From Sulfurimonas sp. SAG-AH-194-C21 (lineage in GTDB: Bacteria > Campylobacterota > Campylobacteria > Campylobacterales > Sulfurimonadaceae): a DNA stretch of 64,000 nucleotides. A program made the position numbers and the translations under genes. Location of the stretch: assembly GCF_029215985.1 (NCBI RefSeq), contig NZ_JAEMVC010000007.1, forward strand, positions 17,309 to 81,308. Direction: 5' to 3'. The notes beneath the pieces were generated by a model. That model made no database searches. It was given only the letters and a program-made list of their open reading frames with translations, and was not told where the DNA came from. The number at the start of each line of letters is the position of its first letter. The first letter of the stretch is position 1. Of this stretch, positions 17,889 to 27,302 are shown one piece after another.

Positions 17889-18239
17889 ATGAAAATAACA
17901 ATATGGCACAATCCACGTTGTAGTAAATCACGTGAGGCTGTAAGTGTAGTAGAGGCTGATGACTGCGAAAGTGAAGTAGTAAAGTATTTAGATGAAACAC
18001 TGACTATGGATACAATGAAAAAGATGCTTAGTATGTTAGGTTTCACAAGTGCACGAGAGTGGATGAGAACAACAGAAGCTGTCTATAAAGAACTTGATTT
18101 AAAAAATGTTACAGATGAAGATGCACTTATCGAAGCGATGATACAAAATCCTAAACTTATACAGCGTCCTGTCCTTATTAAAGGTAATAAAGCGATTATT
18201 GGTCGTCCTGAGTCTGCAATAACTGACTTTTTAAACTAG
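17889..18239 (+). CDS. ArsC/Spx-family thioredoxin-fold reductase
   Basis: A 116-residue protein of the glutaredoxin-type ArsC family: IWHNPRCSKSREAV with the single catalytic Cys11, and IQRPVLIKGNKAIIGRP, the conserved cis-Pro and Arg segment. Such proteins reduce arsenate using glutathione or glutaredoxin, but many family members (YffB/Spx-like) have other roles. There are no ars genes nearby, so arsenate reduction is only one possibility. AAAGGA precedes the ATG. Confidence 0.82.
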   Translation: MKITIWHNPRCSKSREAVSVVEADDCESEVVKYLDETLTMDTMKKMLSMLGFTSAREWMRTTEAVYKELDLKNVTDEDALIEAMIQNPKLIQRPVLIKGNKAIIGRPESAITDFLN

Positions 18240-18307
18240 TTTTTAAATTTAATCATACTCTTTTACCTAAAGTGTTATTATATTAAATAATGTTTAAGGA
18301 GGACAGT

Positions 18308-18535
18308 ATGTATGCTCATAACAAACGCCATTCATCTGGTTCAATGATGCCAAACTTTTTCTTTATACTGCAACTCACTATTATTGCTCTACTCTCTTAT
18401 ATGTTTGTTGAGTTGGCACCTTTACTCAATTTATCATCTATCATTATGTATGGAGCAGCTATTTTAGTTATAGGGGTTATTATTAACTGCTTAGAGAAAA
18501 GGCATACTATTATAAAACGACAACATTTTTGTTAA
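18308..18535 (+). CDS. Small membrane protein of unknown function
   Basis: A 75-residue protein with two transmembrane segments (about 15-37 and 42-62) and basic ends. An in-frame ATG exists at 18290, but the strong AAGGAGG at 18295-18301 lies after it and six bases before the ATG at 18308, which fixes the start. The C-terminal tail is rich in Lys, Arg and His and ends in Cys. The stop overlaps the stop of the convergent deaminase gene. No family recognised. Confidence 0.65.
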   Translation: MYAHNKRHSSGSMMPNFFFILQLTIIALLSYMFVELAPLLNLSSIIMYGAAILVIGVIINCLEKRHTIIKRQHFC

Positions 18536-18963
18536 AGTTTTTCGATACTTACTCCGTTATCTTTAATAAACTTTGAGATAACAGCTGAATGAGTATGTTC
18601 ATACTCTTTAGCATAAACGATTCGCTTTATTCCACTCGCTATAACATTTTTAGAGCACTCGCTACAAGGTTCTAGTGTTACATAAATAGTTGCACCCTCT
18701 ATACTTATCCCCTCACGTGCTGCCCAAATAATAGCATTCATCTCTGCATGAATTTCGTATGTTTTACTCCATTCATGGTGTTCTGCTGTATATTCATTAT
18801 TCCAATGATCACGACAGTTTGTAAAACCTGCTGGAGTACCGTTATAACCCGTACTTAAAATACGACCATTTTTCACGATAACTGCACCAACTTGTTTGGA
18901 GACACATTTTGAAGCACTCGCTATCTCAGTTGCTATGTTTATGAAGTTTGCATCACTTAGCAT
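18532..18963 (-). CDS. Deoxycytidylate deaminase family protein
   Basis: A 143-residue zinc deaminase with HAEMNAI (zinc ligand His72, proton-shuttle Glu74) and TLEPCSECSKN (ligands Cys100 and Cys103). The insert NCRDHWNNEYTAEHHEW before the HAE motif is typical of dCMP deaminases (ComEB-like), which supply dUMP for thymidylate synthesis. The ATG follows directly on the stop of the SurA-like gene, so the two are co-transcribed. Confidence 0.9.
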   Translation of the reverse strand: MLSDANFINIATEIASASKCVSKQVGAVIVKNGRILSTGYNGTPAGFTNCRDHWNNEYTAEHHEWSKTYEIHAEMNAIIWAAREGISIEGATIYVTLEPCSECSKNVIASGIKRIVYAKEYEHTHSAVISKFIKDNGVSIEKL

Positions 18964-19800
18964 TTACTTCACTTCACGTATAACATTTATATCTGCATTA
19001 TGTTTTAATCGTGCAAAATAATCACTCAAAACCTGTTCACGCTTTTCAGCCATGATGGAGTTTACTATTTGTGTTTTAACGCTAGAGAGCCCACCTGCCT
19101 TAGCTGACTCTATCTCTTTCATATAAAAGCTCATAAAACCACCCTTACCATTTGGTATAACATTTGTAAAAGAGTTTAGTGGCGTTCTTTCAAGTAATGA
19201 GGCTAATTCTGGAGAGATTTTACTATATGGTAGTACCTGTTCATTAGTTCTAATCTTAGGAGAATAAAACATAGGATTATCTACTTTTGTTTGTAGTTCA
19301 TTTTTATCATCCCCGTCATAAATTATGACTGTAAACGAAGCAGGATGCTTATATGTATCTTTATGCATCTCGTAGTACTCTTCGCACTCAAAGTCACTTG
19401 GCTGACTCAAAGATGAGTAAGTAATAGCTTGATAAAGTTTTTGAGAGAGTAATTTTTGTTTAGTTTTAGCTTTTAACTCCATCGAGCCCATACCATTGGA
19501 CTCTCTTACTGCATCATAAAAGTCACTAGTACTCATATTATTTCGAGATGCTAGTTTTTTGATATCATCATACACTTCAGAAGAACTAACAGTTATTTTT
19601 CTATTATCTATCTCTACCTCTTCAAGTTTCTGACGGATTAAGGTATCCGTAGCTCGTGAAACACTCATTTTTGAGAGTTTCATCTCATGTTTTATATCTA
19701 AGAGGGTTATAGCCTTGTCTTTAACAACGATAGCTACACCGTTATAAACCTCAGCATTCACAAAAGTCGTTATAAGGAGAAAGAGAAAAGTTTTATACAT
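18964..19800 (-). CDS. SurA/PpiC-like periplasmic chaperone
   Basis: A 278-residue exported protein: signal peptide to about residue 16, then a SurA N-terminal domain (YNGVAIVVKDKAITLLDIKHEMKL, TDTLIRQKLEEVEI). A short, divergent parvulin-like segment follows in the second half (EQVLPYSKISPELASLLERTPLNSF, GGFMSFYMKEI). It probably assists outer membrane protein folding. The shortened parvulin region may lack isomerase activity. It sits just upstream of the deaminase gene in one operon. Confidence 0.8.
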   Translation of the reverse strand: MYKTFLFLLITTFVNAEVYNGVAIVVKDKAITLLDIKHEMKLSKMSVSRATDTLIRQKLEEVEIDNRKITVSSSEVYDDIKKLASRNNMSTSDFYDAVRESNGMGSMELKAKTKQKLLSQKLYQAITYSSLSQPSDFECEEYYEMHKDTYKHPASFTVIIYDGDDKNELQTKVDNPMFYSPKIRTNEQVLPYSKISPELASLLERTPLNSFTNVIPNGKGGFMSFYMKEIESAKAGGLSSVKTQIVNSIMAEKREQVLSDYFARLKHNADINVIREVK

Positions 19801-19870
19801 ATATATTCCAGTATTAAAATTATTAATGCTATTTTATCTTTTTTTACCAAACAGTTAGCTAAACACTCTT

Positions 19871-21031
19871 TTATCTAGATATGCTTATTCCAAAACCTAT
19901 TTTATTTACCTTCTGATCATAGTCAATCAAAGAGCTTCCATATCCACTGAATCCTTTCAAATAGAAGTAAACATCTTTACTTACTAATGTCGGATAACTA
20001 ACACTAAACTCTCCTGATACCAAACCTTTGTTTATACTTGGTGTTAGCTTCGCACTAATAAGAAGTTTCTTCTGAATGTATTTAATTTCCACAGAACCTT
20101 GTCCATAATAGTCCACTATATCAGGATTATCATCTGTCTCTCTATTTTCTGAAAGTCTATGCCAAAGATTTATCGTAGAAAAATAATTTCCCCACTGAAA
20201 AAATGCTTTTGCATATAGTCGATTCCATGAGCGTGAACGAGAGCCTTTAATTGGTCCATTTTCTCGAGTTCTATTTCCATCACTTACAGGTTGACCATTT
20301 GAAACATGCTTATAACCAAAAGCTATCCCTTTTAAACCGATAATATCTGCTTTGTGTAAAAGTGGTAAGGTTACAAATATCTCAGGTTTATAATTTGTTT
20401 CACGAAATGGTGCAGAGTTTATAAATATCTGCCAGTATGATGTCTGAGTATATGCAGCACTCCAAACTTGAGGAAATCCTAAAAAATTTGTTACATAATC
20501 AGCTTGTAATGAGATTTGATACTGCATCTCGGTATTTATATATGCTACACCATCAGGGTCTGGGTTTGGGCTATGAAATTCATACTTTGTCTCTCCCTTT
20601 GGGATAACATCTGAGTATGAAACTAAAAGATAGTTGGGCCCATATGCGCGCAGGGCAAACTTTCCACTTATAAGTTTAAGGGCTGTATTTGTAGACTCAT
20701 CATCACTCAGCGGGCTCATATTACTAAAGATAGTCTCGTAAAGTTTTTTACGATTTGTTTTTGAAACTTCCCACTCTGCAGCTTTTTTATACCAATGTGC
20801 AGATTTTTCATGATCTAGTGCTACACCCTTAGCATTTTGGTACATCCATCCAAGCTTATATGCAGCTTCTGCACTTTTAGAATCTACTGTACACTGCAGT
20901 AAAATAGGCAATGCCTTCTCATACTCACCCGCATTAAAAAACACTTGTGCACGGAGCAAAGGTTCAGGAAGTGGATCTAGAGTAGAAGAAAATAATGATA
21001 CACTCAAAAGAAATAGAATTAATAATTTCAA
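19871..21031 (-). CDS. pldA: Outer membrane phospholipase A (PldA) with N-terminal Sel1 repeats
   Basis: An exported protein of about 386 residues. After the signal peptide come Sel1/TPR-like repeats (EYEKALPILLQC; AAYKLGWMYQNAKGVALDHEKSAHWYKKAAE), then a beta-barrel PldA domain. Catalytic residues are visible: YKHVSNGQ holds the His and Ser, and SRSWNRLY holds the Asn. The Ser-to-Asn loop is about 14 residues longer than in E. coli OMPLA. The frame opens at 21067, but AAGGA at 21039-21043 and a signal peptide beginning MKLLILFLLSVSLF point to TTG at 21031. It hydrolyses outer-leaflet phospholipids. Confidence 0.85.
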   Translation of the reverse strand: MKLLILFLLSVSLFSSTLDPLPEPLLRAQVFFNAGEYEKALPILLQCTVDSKSAEAAYKLGWMYQNAKGVALDHEKSAHWYKKAAEWEVSKTNRKKLYETIFSNMSPLSDDESTNTALKLISGKFALRAYGPNYLLVSYSDVIPKGETKYEFHSPNPDPDGVAYINTEMQYQISLQADYVTNFLGFPQVWSAAYTQTSYWQIFINSAPFRETNYKPEIFVTLPLLHKADIIGLKGIAFGYKHVSNGQPVSDGNRTRENGPIKGSRSRSWNRLYAKAFFQWGNYFSTINLWHRLSENRETDDNPDIVDYYGQGSVEIKYIQKKLLISAKLTPSINKGLVSGEFSVSYPTLVSKDVYFYLKGFSGYGSSLIDYDQKVNKIGFGISISR

Positions 21032-21142
21032 AATCACATCCTTGTAAATATTTAAATGTAACATCATAACACATTCATAAAATATAAAGCAGTTTTAACC
21101 TATTTTAGATAAAATTGCACTACTTAAACTAAAGGCTTTTTC

Positions 21143-22528
21143 ATGGTTGTTACTCGTTTCGCTCCTTCTCCTACTGGATACTTACACATCGGCGGTCTTA
21201 GAACTGCACTTCTTTCGTACCTTTGGGCTAAAAACCGTGGTGGAAAGTTTGTTCTTCGTATAGAAGATACTGATAAAGCTAGAAACTCAGAAGAAGCAAC
21301 TCAAGCTATTTTAAAAGCATTTGAGTGGTTAGGTTTAGAAGCAGATGGTGAGATAACTTACCAGAGCCAACGCGATGAGATTTATGCCAAGTACATCAAA
21401 CAACTTTTAGATGAGGGCAAAGCTTATAAGTGTTACATGAGCAAAGAAGAACTCACACAACTTCGCGAAACGCAGATGGCTGCCAAAGAACGTACTATGT
21501 ACGATGGTCGTTACCATGATTTTACAGGAACTCCTCCTGAGGGTGTAGCTCCTGTTATCCGTATAAAAAGCCCTAAAACAGGTGAAATTTTAGTTCATGA
21601 TGGTGTAAAAGGGACTATCTCATTTCAAGCTGAAGATATCTTAGATGACTTTGTTATAGCTAGAGCTGATGGTGCTCCGACATACAACTTTGTTGTGGCT
21701 ATTGACGATCACCTTATGGGAATCAACGAAGTTATCCGTGGAGATGACCACCTAAGTAATACTCCAAAACAGATAGTTGTTTATGAGGCTTTAGGTTTTG
21801 ATATCCCTGCGTTTTATCATGTTCCTATGATTCACAATTCTAATGGTAAAAAACTCTCTAAACGCGATGGTGCTACTGATGTTATGGACTACAAAGAGAT
21901 GGGTTATACACCTCAAGCTCTTCTTAACTTCCTGGTGCGTTTAGGCTGGTCTCATGGGGATCAAGAGATTTTCTCGTTTGAAGAGATGATAGAGTTATTT
22001 AATCCAAAAGATATCAATAAATCAGCAAGTATTTACAATACTGAAAAACTTGACTGGTTAAATTCTCACTATATTAAAAACACATCAAACGCAGAGTTAG
22101 CAGAACTTTTAACTCCATATGGTGTTGTTCTAACTTCTCATGATAAAAAAGAGATTTTACTTGATGCGCTTAAAGAGCGTGCAAAAACACTCAAAGAACT
22201 AGCGGCATTAGTAACTGAAATAGTTACAACACCAAGTGAGTATGAAGCTAAAGCTGTTAAAAAAGCATTTAAAGATGCTGCATTTGAAGTACTAGAAGCT
22301 TACAGCGAGAAGCTCAAAGCAAACGAACCTCACCTACCAACAGACTACCATGCACTAATGGAAGAAGTCGTAAGCGAAATGGAGATAGGTTTTGGAAAAA
22401 TCGGCATGCCACTTCGTGTTGCACTCTTAGGAAAAATGGGCGGACCAAACATAGATGTTATCATGGCGGTTGTTGGAAAAGAAGAAACACTTTTAAGAAT
22501 AGCAAAGGCGATAGAAAAAAACTCTTAA
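21143..22528 (+). CDS. gltX: Glutamyl-tRNA synthetase
   Basis: A 461-residue class I aminoacyl-tRNA synthetase. The HIGH motif is in FAPSPTGYLHIGGLRTAL and the KMSKS motif reads KKLSKRDG. RIEDTD and the anticodon-binding helical C terminus are present and the length is normal. It charges tRNA-Glu; many Campylobacterota carry a second GltX acting on tRNA-Gln, and which copy this is cannot be told here. It is the first gene of a plus-strand run that continues with a diguanylate cyclase 18 bases on. Confidence 0.97.
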   Translation: MVVTRFAPSPTGYLHIGGLRTALLSYLWAKNRGGKFVLRIEDTDKARNSEEATQAILKAFEWLGLEADGEITYQSQRDEIYAKYIKQLLDEGKAYKCYMSKEELTQLRETQMAAKERTMYDGRYHDFTGTPPEGVAPVIRIKSPKTGEILVHDGVKGTISFQAEDILDDFVIARADGAPTYNFVVAIDDHLMGINEVIRGDDHLSNTPKQIVVYEALGFDIPAFYHVPMIHNSNGKKLSKRDGATDVMDYKEMGYTPQALLNFLVRLGWSHGDQEIFSFEEMIELFNPKDINKSASIYNTEKLDWLNSHYIKNTSNAELAELLTPYGVVLTSHDKKEILLDALKERAKTLKELAALVTEIVTTPSEYEAKAVKKAFKDAAFEVLEAYSEKLKANEPHLPTDYHALMEEVVSEMEIGFGKIGMPLRVALLGKMGGPNIDVIMAVVGKEETLLRIAKAIEKNS

Positions 22529-22546
22529 TAGGTAAAAAAGTTAATA

Positions 22547-23680
22547 TTGGATAACATTAGAGCTATGAATATAAAGACTCTTCTAAAAAACTACTTTACT
22601 GCTGATATAATTTTTAGTGATACTATATCCTACAGAAGAGTGGTGATGATTAACAGTATGCTATCGCTTTGTGTAGTAGCTTTTTTTCTTTTTGCGTATC
22701 TAAATATAATAGTAACACAAGACTATTTTATAGCTGCTCTGGACCTATTTACAGGACTTTTATCTCTCTTTACTCTCGGGCTACTTCGCAGAGATAAAAA
22801 TATACAACAAGCAGCTTTTCTCTCTACTATAGTTTTAATGACTTTTATGATTGTTTTTATCACTAGAAATGAAAACTCTCACTTTGGAATTATCTGGAGT
22901 ATCTTTATTCCCTATTTCGCTATTATGTTCAATGGCAAAAAACTTGGACTCTATATATCCATATTTTTCTATACTATTATGTTTGCTCTTGCCTATAAAG
23001 GCTTAGGTATTTGGAGTGATGGAGAATGGGCATCTATAGACTTAGTAAGATTTACTATTGCATCAAGTCTACTCACTTTTATCATTTATATGACAGAATC
23101 TGCTCACGAACAAGCAGATAAGGAACTCTCTTTAGTCAGAGCAAGCGAACAAAAAATACTTCAAGAACTAACCCACTTAGCTATAACCGATGAACTAACA
23201 GGTTCATACAATAGAAGGCATTTTAACAAAACCTTACCTCAATTCCTAGATAATGCTAAAAACAACAATGAATCAGTAAGTTTTTTTATCCTTGATATTG
23301 ACTATTTTAAAGAGTATAACGACACCTATGGTCACTATGCTGGAGATATTGTACTCAAAAAGGTTGCTCAAAAACTTGCATCTTTAGTTGAAAATAAAGG
23401 TAAGCTTATATTTCGTATTGGAGGTGAAGAGTTTGCTGGAGTGATTTCCATGAAAGATGACACACAGGCTATTATTAACAGTATTAATGAACAAATTTTA
23501 GAATTAAATATTGAACACTCTTCGAGTAAACTCCCTTGTAAAAAGCTTACAGTAAGTGTTGGAGTTTGTACTCATTGTCCAAGTGATGAAAAACAGTTGG
23601 AATACTTTTATAAACAAGCGGATAGTGCACTATATAAAGCAAAAAATAGTGGAAGAAATACAATCGCTACAGTAGAATAA
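22547..23680 (+). CDS. Membrane diguanylate cyclase
   Basis: A 377-residue protein with about six transmembrane helices (35-195), a short linker and a C-terminal GGDEF domain (210-375). The active-site motif is GGEEF (FRIGGEEFAG), a form that normally keeps cyclase activity. It makes cyclic di-GMP; the membrane part is a probable sensor but is not recognised. The start is TTG at 22547, or ATG at 22565; neither has a strong ribosome binding site. The metallophosphoesterase gene begins 3 bases after its stop. Confidence 0.9.
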   Translation: MDNIRAMNIKTLLKNYFTADIIFSDTISYRRVVMINSMLSLCVVAFFLFAYLNIIVTQDYFIAALDLFTGLLSLFTLGLLRRDKNIQQAAFLSTIVLMTFMIVFITRNENSHFGIIWSIFIPYFAIMFNGKKLGLYISIFFYTIMFALAYKGLGIWSDGEWASIDLVRFTIASSLLTFIIYMTESAHEQADKELSLVRASEQKILQELTHLAITDELTGSYNRRHFNKTLPQFLDNAKNNNESVSFFILDIDYFKEYNDTYGHYAGDIVLKKVAQKLASLVENKGKLIFRIGGEEFAGVISMKDDTQAIINSINEQILELNIEHSSSKLPCKKLTVSVGVCTHCPSDEKQLEYFYKQADSALYKAKNSGRNTIATVE

Positions 23681-23683
23681 ACG

Positions 23684-24814
23684 ATGCACCCTCTTCTTTT
23701 CACTCTAGTACTTTTAGGAGTTTTTTCACTTCTAAATATGTATATTTTTAAACGACTTATTTCTCGTTTATTTATCTCACCTTCATCTAAACACTACTTT
23801 AAAGTTTTTCTCTATTGCAATCTTTTTGGAATATTTCTTTATGCTCTAGGTCGTTATTATATTGATTTTCCTTCTTGGCTCTATTTTCTTTTCTCACTTC
23901 CTATTGGTGTTCTTTTTTTACTCTTTTGTACAGCGGTACTCTACGATATTTCTCATCTTTTATTATCTCTCACTCCTATACAAGAAAACCGCCGTCAGTT
24001 TTTTAAAAAAAGTCTTGATATTGGTGCAGTTGCAACAGCCGCAGCAATCACTTCTCGTTCTATTTATGAAGCAAGAACTGTTGTGCTTGAGACAAAAGAG
24101 ATACAAATTAAAAACCTGCATAAACCCTATAAAATCCTGCAACTGAGTGATATTCATATTGGTGGACTTATTGATGGTGCATTTATAAGAGATATTGTAA
24201 AACGAGTAAATGCTTGTAAACCTGACCTAGTAGTTATCACAGGAGATTTAGTCGACATAGATATAAACAAGGCTTACGATGCACTCGAAGAGTTTAAAGC
24301 CTTAGAGTCAAAATATGGAACATATTATATAGTAGGAAATCATGAGTATTTCCATGGGATTGAGGGCATAATACAAAGAGTTAAGGACTTAGGCATCCGA
24401 GTTTTAGAGAATGAAAATCTCTATATAGGAGAAGAACATAAGGGTTTTAATCTCGCAGGTGTATATGACTTGTTTGGTTACAGAGCTTTAAAGTTTATGC
24501 CAGATATAAACAAAGCACTTAAACACAGAGAAACAGACTCACCTACAGTTTTACTTGCACATCAACCAAAGTTTTTACAAGAGATAAATGACATTCAAAA
24601 AATAGACTTAGTTTTAAGTGGGCATACACATGGGGGACAACTTTTTCCATTTCGTTTTTTAGTGAGTCTGCAACAACCTTACATATCAGGTCTGCATCAG
24701 CACACTCCACTCACTCAAATCTATGTCAACAAAGGTACAGGTTTTTGGGGGCCTCCTATGCGTTTAGGTGCAAGTGCTGAAATCACGCAAATAACTTTAG
24801 TAGCTTCAAGTTAG
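23684..24814 (+). CDS. Membrane-anchored metallophosphoesterase
   Basis: A 376-residue protein with about three or four N-terminal membrane helices (1-100) and a calcineurin-like phosphoesterase domain (150-370). The metal motifs are complete: QLSDIHIGG, ITGDLVD, VGNHEYF, LLAHQP and LSGHTHGGQ. This is the YkuE/YaeI-type family, some of which cleave lipid-A precursors or other envelope lipids. A twin-arginine-like NRRQFFKKSLDIGAVATAAA stretch lies between the membrane helices and the enzyme domain, which suggests that the enzyme domain is outside. Substrate unknown. Confidence 0.87.
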   Translation: MHPLLFTLVLLGVFSLLNMYIFKRLISRLFISPSSKHYFKVFLYCNLFGIFLYALGRYYIDFPSWLYFLFSLPIGVLFLLFCTAVLYDISHLLLSLTPIQENRRQFFKKSLDIGAVATAAAITSRSIYEARTVVLETKEIQIKNLHKPYKILQLSDIHIGGLIDGAFIRDIVKRVNACKPDLVVITGDLVDIDINKAYDALEEFKALESKYGTYYIVGNHEYFHGIEGIIQRVKDLGIRVLENENLYIGEEHKGFNLAGVYDLFGYRALKFMPDINKALKHRETDSPTVLLAHQPKFLQEINDIQKIDLVLSGHTHGGQLFPFRFLVSLQQPYISGLHQHTPLTQIYVNKGTGFWGPPMRLGASAEITQITLVASS

Positions 24815-24869
24815 GTTTTTTGCTTAAATTTTGTTATCATTATCCTATACAAATATTAGGAAAAGCTAT

Positions 24870-25433
24870 ATGAAATCTCTCTTTACACAACTCATCACAT
24901 TAGTACTGCTCGCAGGTGCTCTCCAAGCCCATGAAGCTTATACAGTAGATGCAAAAAAATCTAGTGTTTATTATAAATCCCTTGCAGATGTTCTCTTTTT
25001 TATTGATACTACTATTATAGGTAATAACCAAAGTGTTAGTGGTCAAATAAATGTCTTAGACAACAAACTCCTAGATGGAAAAATTCTCATAAATATCAAA
25101 GGTTTTGATAGTGAAAACAGCATGAGAGACTCCGATGTTATGAGTCTTCTTGGATTCGATATCAATCCAAACATCACTTTTGCTATATACAATACAGAAC
25201 TTATTGATTCTCAGCTCTATCTTGTGGGAGACCTTGAAGTAAACTCTATTACAAAAGCTATTAAAATGCCTGTTATAAAAACATTTATAAATGATTCTAT
25301 CACTGTTAGCGGAAAACTTGATGTAATGTATGCAGACTTTGGCATTGAACCACCAACTGTTGCTGGTTTTATAAAAAAAGCACTACCTAGTGTAGAAATC
25401 GGTGCTACTATTAGGTTTGTAAAAACAAAATAA
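24870..25433 (+). CDS. YceI family exported protein
   Basis: A 187-residue protein with signal peptide (MKSLFTQLITLVLLAGALQA) and a YceI lipocalin-like barrel: AYTVDAKKSSVYYKSLADV, GQINVLDNKLLDGKILINIKGF, SMRDSDVMSLLGFDINPNITF and VGDLEVNSITKAIKMPV. YceI proteins bind isoprenoid lipids such as quinones in the periplasm. The frame opens at 24831, but TTAGGA and the signal peptide place the start at 24870. It is 55 bases after the phosphoesterase and 16 bases before the ABC exporter. Confidence 0.87.
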   Translation: MKSLFTQLITLVLLAGALQAHEAYTVDAKKSSVYYKSLADVLFFIDTTIIGNNQSVSGQINVLDNKLLDGKILINIKGFDSENSMRDSDVMSLLGFDINPNITFAIYNTELIDSQLYLVGDLEVNSITKAIKMPVIKTFINDSITVSGKLDVMYADFGIEPPTVAGFIKKALPSVEIGATIRFVKTK

Positions 25434-25449
25434 AAGCTATAATTCCCTT

Positions 25450-27216
25450 ATGAATAATAAGATAACTATAAAAACAATTTTTGCTCTTATCTTAGAGAAA
25501 AAAAGAACTCTCATTTATGGGCAAGTCATCACACTCTTTGCTATTTTAGTGAGTGTGCCCATCCCTTTAATGCTTCCTGTTATGGTTGATGAAGTGCTTT
25601 TAGATAAACCTGGTCTTTTTATACAAACTATCAACTCCCTACTTGGTTCTACCACTGCGTTTAACTATATACTTATTGTCGCTTTGGCTGTTATATTTTT
25701 ACGTTTTACCTATTATATTTTTACTGTAATTTTGACAAAAATATTTACTCGTATCTCCAAGTATGTTACTTTTATGATTCGTAAACGCCTCATAGAACAC
25801 TTACAAATCACTTCGATGAATGAGTATGAAACCATAGGAAGTGGAGCAATTACCTCGAACCTTGTCACCGATGTAAATACACTGGATGCTTTTATCATTA
25901 CGGCTGTAAGTAAGGTCGTCTCTTCTGCTTTAACCTTACTCGCTATTGGTGTAATTATGCTGAGTATCGACCCTATTTTAGGTCTTATGATACTTGTCAT
26001 TCAACCTGTCATTATGCTGTTAAGCAAAAAAATGTCTAAAAGAGTAGGCGGTTTAAAGAAAAAAGAAAACGCAGCTATATCTGACTTTCAAGAAGATGTA
26101 GGAGAGAGTTTAGAACTTTTTGGGCAGATAAAAGCGAGTAATCAAGAATCTTTTTTCTTCTCACGAGCGATAAAACTAGCCGATAAAATCCAGATAACTT
26201 CAAATGAGTACGGTTATAAAAATGTAGCATACGAGAGACTCTCTTACACTATCTTTCTTATAATGTTTGAGATTCTTCGGGCGAGTGGGCTTTTACTTGT
26301 AGTGTATAGTGATCTGAGCATCGGGATGATGTTTGCCATGTTTGGCTATATCTGGTTTATCATGACACCTGTTCAAGACCTACTTGGCTTTCAGTACTCT
26401 TACTCCTCAGCCATGTCAGCACTAGAGCGAATCAATACAATTCTTAGCCTTAAAACAGAAGTAAGTGGCACAAAAGCATTAGAGTCAAATGAGGTAAATA
26501 TTACTTTAAAAGAAGTGGATTTTTCTTACTCAAACGGGAAAAATATACTTCAAGATATCTCTCTGAGTATCCCTCAAGGCTGTAAAATAGCCCTTATCGG
26601 GGCAAGCGGAAGCGGAAAAACTACTCTTGCACAAGTTATATCTGGTTTTTATGAGAAATGTGCTGGTGATATTTACTACAATGATACACTCACCGAGGAG
26701 TTAAATAAAAGCTCTCTTCGAGAGAAAATATATCTTGTTTTACAGATGCCCATACTCTTTAACTCGACCCTGCGTTTTAATATCACAATGGGTGATAAAA
26801 GTATCAGTGACGATGAGATACACAAAGCACTCCAAATAGCCCAACTTGATGATATGGTCGTAAAAATGGACGAGGGACTTGATACTATAGTCGGACATCA
26901 TGGCGTTAGACTTTCAGGAGGACAGAGACAGCGTTTAAGTATTGCTCGAATGATTATCGCTAATCCAAGTGTTGTTATCTTTGATGAGTCAACTTCTGCT
27001 CTTGATGTGCATACCGAAATGAAACTCCAAGTAGCTCTAGAGAAGATTTTAGAAAACAAAACAGTTATAACTATCGCACATCGCCTCTCAACTGTAAAAA
27101 ATGCAGATAGAATATATGTCTTAGAAGAGGGGAAACTTGTTCAAAATGGCTCACATGCAGAGCTTGAAAATGAAGAAGGGCATTATAAAGAGTTTGTTAA
27201 AAAACAACTTATTTAA
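25450..27216 (+). CDS. ABC exporter, fused membrane and ATPase domains
   Basis: A 588-residue half-transporter: six membrane helices (20-310) and an ATPase domain (345-585). Motifs present are Walker A GASGSGKTT, Q-loop VLQMPILFNSTL, signature LSGGQRQRLS, Walker B VVIFDES and the switch IAHRLS. It works as a homodimer exporting lipids or drugs (MsbA/multidrug type). Substrate is unknown; company with YceI and an envelope phosphoesterase hints at a lipid. Confidence 0.92.
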   Translation: MNNKITIKTIFALILEKKRTLIYGQVITLFAILVSVPIPLMLPVMVDEVLLDKPGLFIQTINSLLGSTTAFNYILIVALAVIFLRFTYYIFTVILTKIFTRISKYVTFMIRKRLIEHLQITSMNEYETIGSGAITSNLVTDVNTLDAFIITAVSKVVSSALTLLAIGVIMLSIDPILGLMILVIQPVIMLLSKKMSKRVGGLKKKENAAISDFQEDVGESLELFGQIKASNQESFFFSRAIKLADKIQITSNEYGYKNVAYERLSYTIFLIMFEILRASGLLLVVYSDLSIGMMFAMFGYIWFIMTPVQDLLGFQYSYSSAMSALERINTILSLKTEVSGTKALESNEVNITLKEVDFSYSNGKNILQDISLSIPQGCKIALIGASGSGKTTLAQVISGFYEKCAGDIYYNDTLTEELNKSSLREKIYLVLQMPILFNSTLRFNITMGDKSISDDEIHKALQIAQLDDMVVKMDEGLDTIVGHHGVRLSGGQRQRLSIARMIIANPSVVIFDESTSALDVHTEMKLQVALEKILENKTVITIAHRLSTVKNADRIYVLEEGKLVQNGSHAELENEEGHYKEFVKKQLI

Positions 27217-27249
27217 TTAACTTTAAATCAAGTTGATACTCCTTTGTCT

Positions 27250-27278
27250 TTGACAAATAAAACGATACTGTGTATAAT
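27250..27278 (+). promoter_or_regulatory. Consensus sigma-70 promoter of the toxin-antitoxin operon
   Basis: TTGACA (27250-27255) and TATAAT (27273-27278) separated by exactly 17 bp, a perfect consensus. The expected start of transcription is near 27285, followed by a TGGAG ribosome binding site and ATG at 27303. Confidence 0.85.
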
Positions 27279-27302
27279 AGTAGTAAAAAATGGAGTTAAA
27301 TT

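Noticed and set aside
17889..18239. Arsenic resistance locus
   Set aside because: Only an ArsC-fold protein is present with no arsR, arsB or acr3 nearby; the family has many non-arsenate members.
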